Part shown: piece by piece, positions 19,467 through 20,724 of the stretch
Layout: each line of letters starts with the position of its first letter
Position numbering within the stretch: position 1 is the stretch's first letter
From: a virus
Length of the DNA stretch: 20,724 nt
Direction: 5' to 3' (one strand)
Virus record (IMG/VR): IMGVR_UViG_3300042320_001320
Coordinates: 1 to 20,724 of that record
Made by a program: the position numbers and the translations under genes
The notes under the pieces: model-generated
The model's input: only the letters and a program-made list of their open reading frames with translations
Database searches by the model: none
What the model was told of the DNA's origin: nothing

Positions 19467-20318
19467 TCACAGCACTGGCATCTCGTATTCTTTTGTTGTA
19501 TTGCAATAGTGTTTAAAGATGATTTCACTTGTGTTGCCTGCCCATGCTGCAACTTGCGGCACTGGAATGCCAGCCTCCACCCAACGACTAATGGCAGTAT
19601 GGCGGCAATCATACGGGCGATACAAATGGGAAATGATTTCAGCTTCATGCAAAGGCATTAGCTTTTTCCTGAAATAACTCTGAAATGCAAGCCTATCCCA
19701 CGGGAAAATATATTCATTGTCTTGCGGAAGCTCGTCAAGCATTTCTTGGCAGCGACTATTCAAGGGCACCCAACGGCGCTTGTTTGTTTTAGTGCTGTTT
19801 TTCAAGCCATGAGTGAGTGTATAGTTTGAATGAACAAGAATCTTTCCATCCTTGATATCAACCCATTTTAATGCCCTTACTTCTCCAGTGCGCATTGCAG
19901 TTTGCAGCATAAATTCTGTATAAATTGACCAGTTTACGTTGCGATAGGTGCGCTTTGCTTCCAATGCCGCCAGCACTAGTGCCGTTTCGCTGCGAGGGAT
20001 GACGATAATTTCTTCATCGCGCTGAGGGGCTTTTGGCATTTTGAAACTTGCTAGCGGGTTTTTGTCAAGAATACCAACGTCTTCTTGCGCTGCCCAGCGA
20101 TACATCGTCTTCACGTACATTGCCACGCGACGAGAAGAAAGCACTGGCTTTTCTCCTAAAGTCCAAATCATTATTTTCCTTGCATCGTTAATATTTTGAA
20201 TGGGACAACGACCAAGCCACTTTTCTACTTGTTTGTAGTCAGAAGTGAGACTGGTAGCACATAAAGAAATGGAGCGCTCTTCCATGAAGGCGCTCCAGAG
20301 TTGAGAGAGAGTGGTCAT
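19467..20318 (-). CDS. int: Tyrosine recombinase (phage integrase)
   Basis: A 283-aa integrase: an N-terminal SAM-like core-binding domain (about 1-95) and a catalytic domain with R143 (AMRTGEVRALKW), a Lys near 177-183 (TKTNKRRWVPL), R239-H240-T241 (YDCRHTAISRW) and the nucleophile Y271 (IIFKHYCN). Two conserved His positions differ: Y236 before the R239 box and N262 in WAGNTSE, both seen in some active members. It would integrate or excise the element at an att site. A good promoter lies upstream (20339-20367). No attachment site or tRNA is visible nearby. Confidence 0.9.
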   Translation of the reverse strand: MTTLSQLWSAFMEERSISLCATSLTSDYKQVEKWLGRCPIQNINDARKIMIWTLGEKPVLSSRRVAMYVKTMYRWAAQEDVGILDKNPLASFKMPKAPQRDEEIIVIPRSETALVLAALEAKRTYRNVNWSIYTEFMLQTAMRTGEVRALKWVDIKDGKILVHSNYTLTHGLKNSTKTNKRRWVPLNSRCQEMLDELPQDNEYIFPWDRLAFQSYFRKKLMPLHEAEIISHLYRPYDCRHTAISRWVEAGIPVPQVAAWAGNTSEIIFKHYCNTTKEYEMPVL

Positions 20319-20338
20319 GGTCGATGGAGAGACCAGCC

Positions 20339-20367
20339 AATGTACCAGGTTTGCCCTTGGCTGTCAA
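20339..20367 (-). promoter_or_regulatory. Sigma-70 promoter of the integrase gene
   Basis: On the minus strand a perfect TTGACA (20367-20362), exactly 17 bases, then TACATT (20344-20339); transcription would start about 14 bases before ATG 20318. A GCCAA...TTGGC inverted repeat spans the spacer and -10, a possible operator. The -35 overlaps the stop codon of the gene upstream. Confidence 0.65.
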
Positions 20368-20724
20368 GGGTTCAGGATGAAAAGCCCGCCGGACGAGTCA
20401 AGACCAATGGTTAGGTATTCTGTTGTGCCTTGAACAAGATTACGACAGGCTTTCTTAAATTCAGAGGTTTCTTTTTGTGGATACTTGGCTTCATACTGCA
20501 TTGTTTCTGGGTTCAAAACATTACACTCTGGATCTCCAAGATAAAAGCAATTAACAGCTTGTCGCGCTTCTTTTTGTTGTTCAATGCTTAAAGAGAAAGT
20601 AACGGGAACCTTGAATGTTGCAATTAAGTTCATGATGGCGGCAGTCTCTTTTTTGATGGCTTCTGTTTCTTCTCGCGTTTGTTTAATGCGACGATCAAGC
20701 GGTTCTAGCCAGTTGTGTTCAGAC
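20364..20724 (-). CDS. Hypothetical protein, partial, start beyond the right edge
   Basis: The frame is open through the right edge: before the Met at 20633 it continues back in frame through SEHNWLEPLDRRIKQTREET and EAIKKETAAI, a charged coiled-coil-like helix. The C-terminal part has FKVPVTFSLSIEQQKEARQA and YLTIGLDSSGGLFILNP. So the ATG at 20633 is probably internal. No family recognised. Its stop lies in the integrase promoter's -35. Confidence 0.6.
   Translation of the reverse strand, partial: SEHNWLEPLDRRIKQTREETEAIKKETAAIMNLIATFKVPVTFSLSIEQQKEARQAVNCFYLGDPECNVLNPETMQYEAKYPQKETSEFKKACRNLVQGTTEYLTIGLDSSGGLFILNP

Noticed and set aside
364-20370. Shared 10-mer CTGTCAAGGG at 364-373 and 20361-20370, considered as att sites
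   Set aside because: Ten bases repeat by chance many times in 20 kb, and in both places the core is a TTGACA -35 element on the minus strand.
1-20724. tRNA genes and CRISPR arrays
   Set aside because: I found no T-loop/acceptor combinations fitting a tRNA and no regularly spaced repeat array by eye.

Overview
The window looks like part of a temperate, tailed-phage-type genome (phage or prophage) of a picocyanobacterium of the Synechococcus/Cyanobium kind. The phage call rests on a tyrosine integrase, a TOPRIM primase-helicase, a Rad52-like annealing protein with a RecB-like nuclease, ThyX, a Dcd/Dut-like protein, a TerS-like protein, a lysis cassette with a fused endolysin, a tail or fibre-like structural protein and free-standing HNH endonucleases. 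Genes are short, tightly packed, and often join by ATGA overlaps. The host call is an inference from memory of small protein families that recur in cyanobacteria and cyanophages (the 105-aa ELVRQW protein, the 77-aa MTNLSAAAQ protein, the 45-aa SGQKLFTPGKPK protein, the 104-aa ASAYGSLGL protein). No tRNA, rRNA or CRISPR array was seen. Both ends cut through genes, so the element continues beyond the window.

Layout. (1) 1-868: the 5' part of an exported RlpA-like protein (minus strand), then about 370 bases without a clear gene that hold a candidate structured RNA with a strong intrinsic terminator and two tandem repeats, then a small plus-strand ORF. (2) 889-7599: a long minus-strand unit beginning with the primase-helicase and running through many tiny unknown genes and a TerS-like protein to a terminator at 842-865. 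At least three internal intrinsic terminators break it up. (3) 7652-14549: a divergent plus-strand early/replication-recombination-nucleotide unit: RHH regulator, two small acidic proteins, DUF1071-type annealing protein, membrane microprotein, Cys-cluster protein, 2OG-Fe(II)-oxygenase-like protein, RecB-like exonuclease, SSB-tail-like protein, Dcd/Dut-like protein, PD-(D/E)XK-type nuclease, ThyX and DUF3310. One antisense gene interrupts it (12751-13128). (4) 14546-16983: an HNH gene, then the plus-strand lysis cassette (TM plus coiled-coil protein, small TM protein, glucosaminidase-L,D-transpeptidase endolysin), then a second HNH gene with NUMOD4-like features. (5) 17065-20724: one plus-strand gene of unknown function, then minus-strand genes for a fibre-like structural protein, a small basic protein, a tail-associated small protein, the integrase and a partial gene at the edge.

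How it fits together. The primase-helicase and the annealing protein/exonuclease/SSB-like set would drive replication and recombination. ThyX, the Dcd/Dut-like protein and DUF3310 would supply or police thymidylate precursors. The TerS-like protein would recognise DNA for packaging, and the lysis cassette would release particles. No terminase large subunit, portal, capsid or DNA polymerase is present in these 20.7 kb, so either they lie outside or the element depends on another phage. The most notable points are the L,D-transpeptidase-fused endolysin, the Dcd homologue with Cys where the catalytic Glu is expected, the AT-richer oxygenase cargo gene, the orphan TerS and the candidate RNA near the left end.
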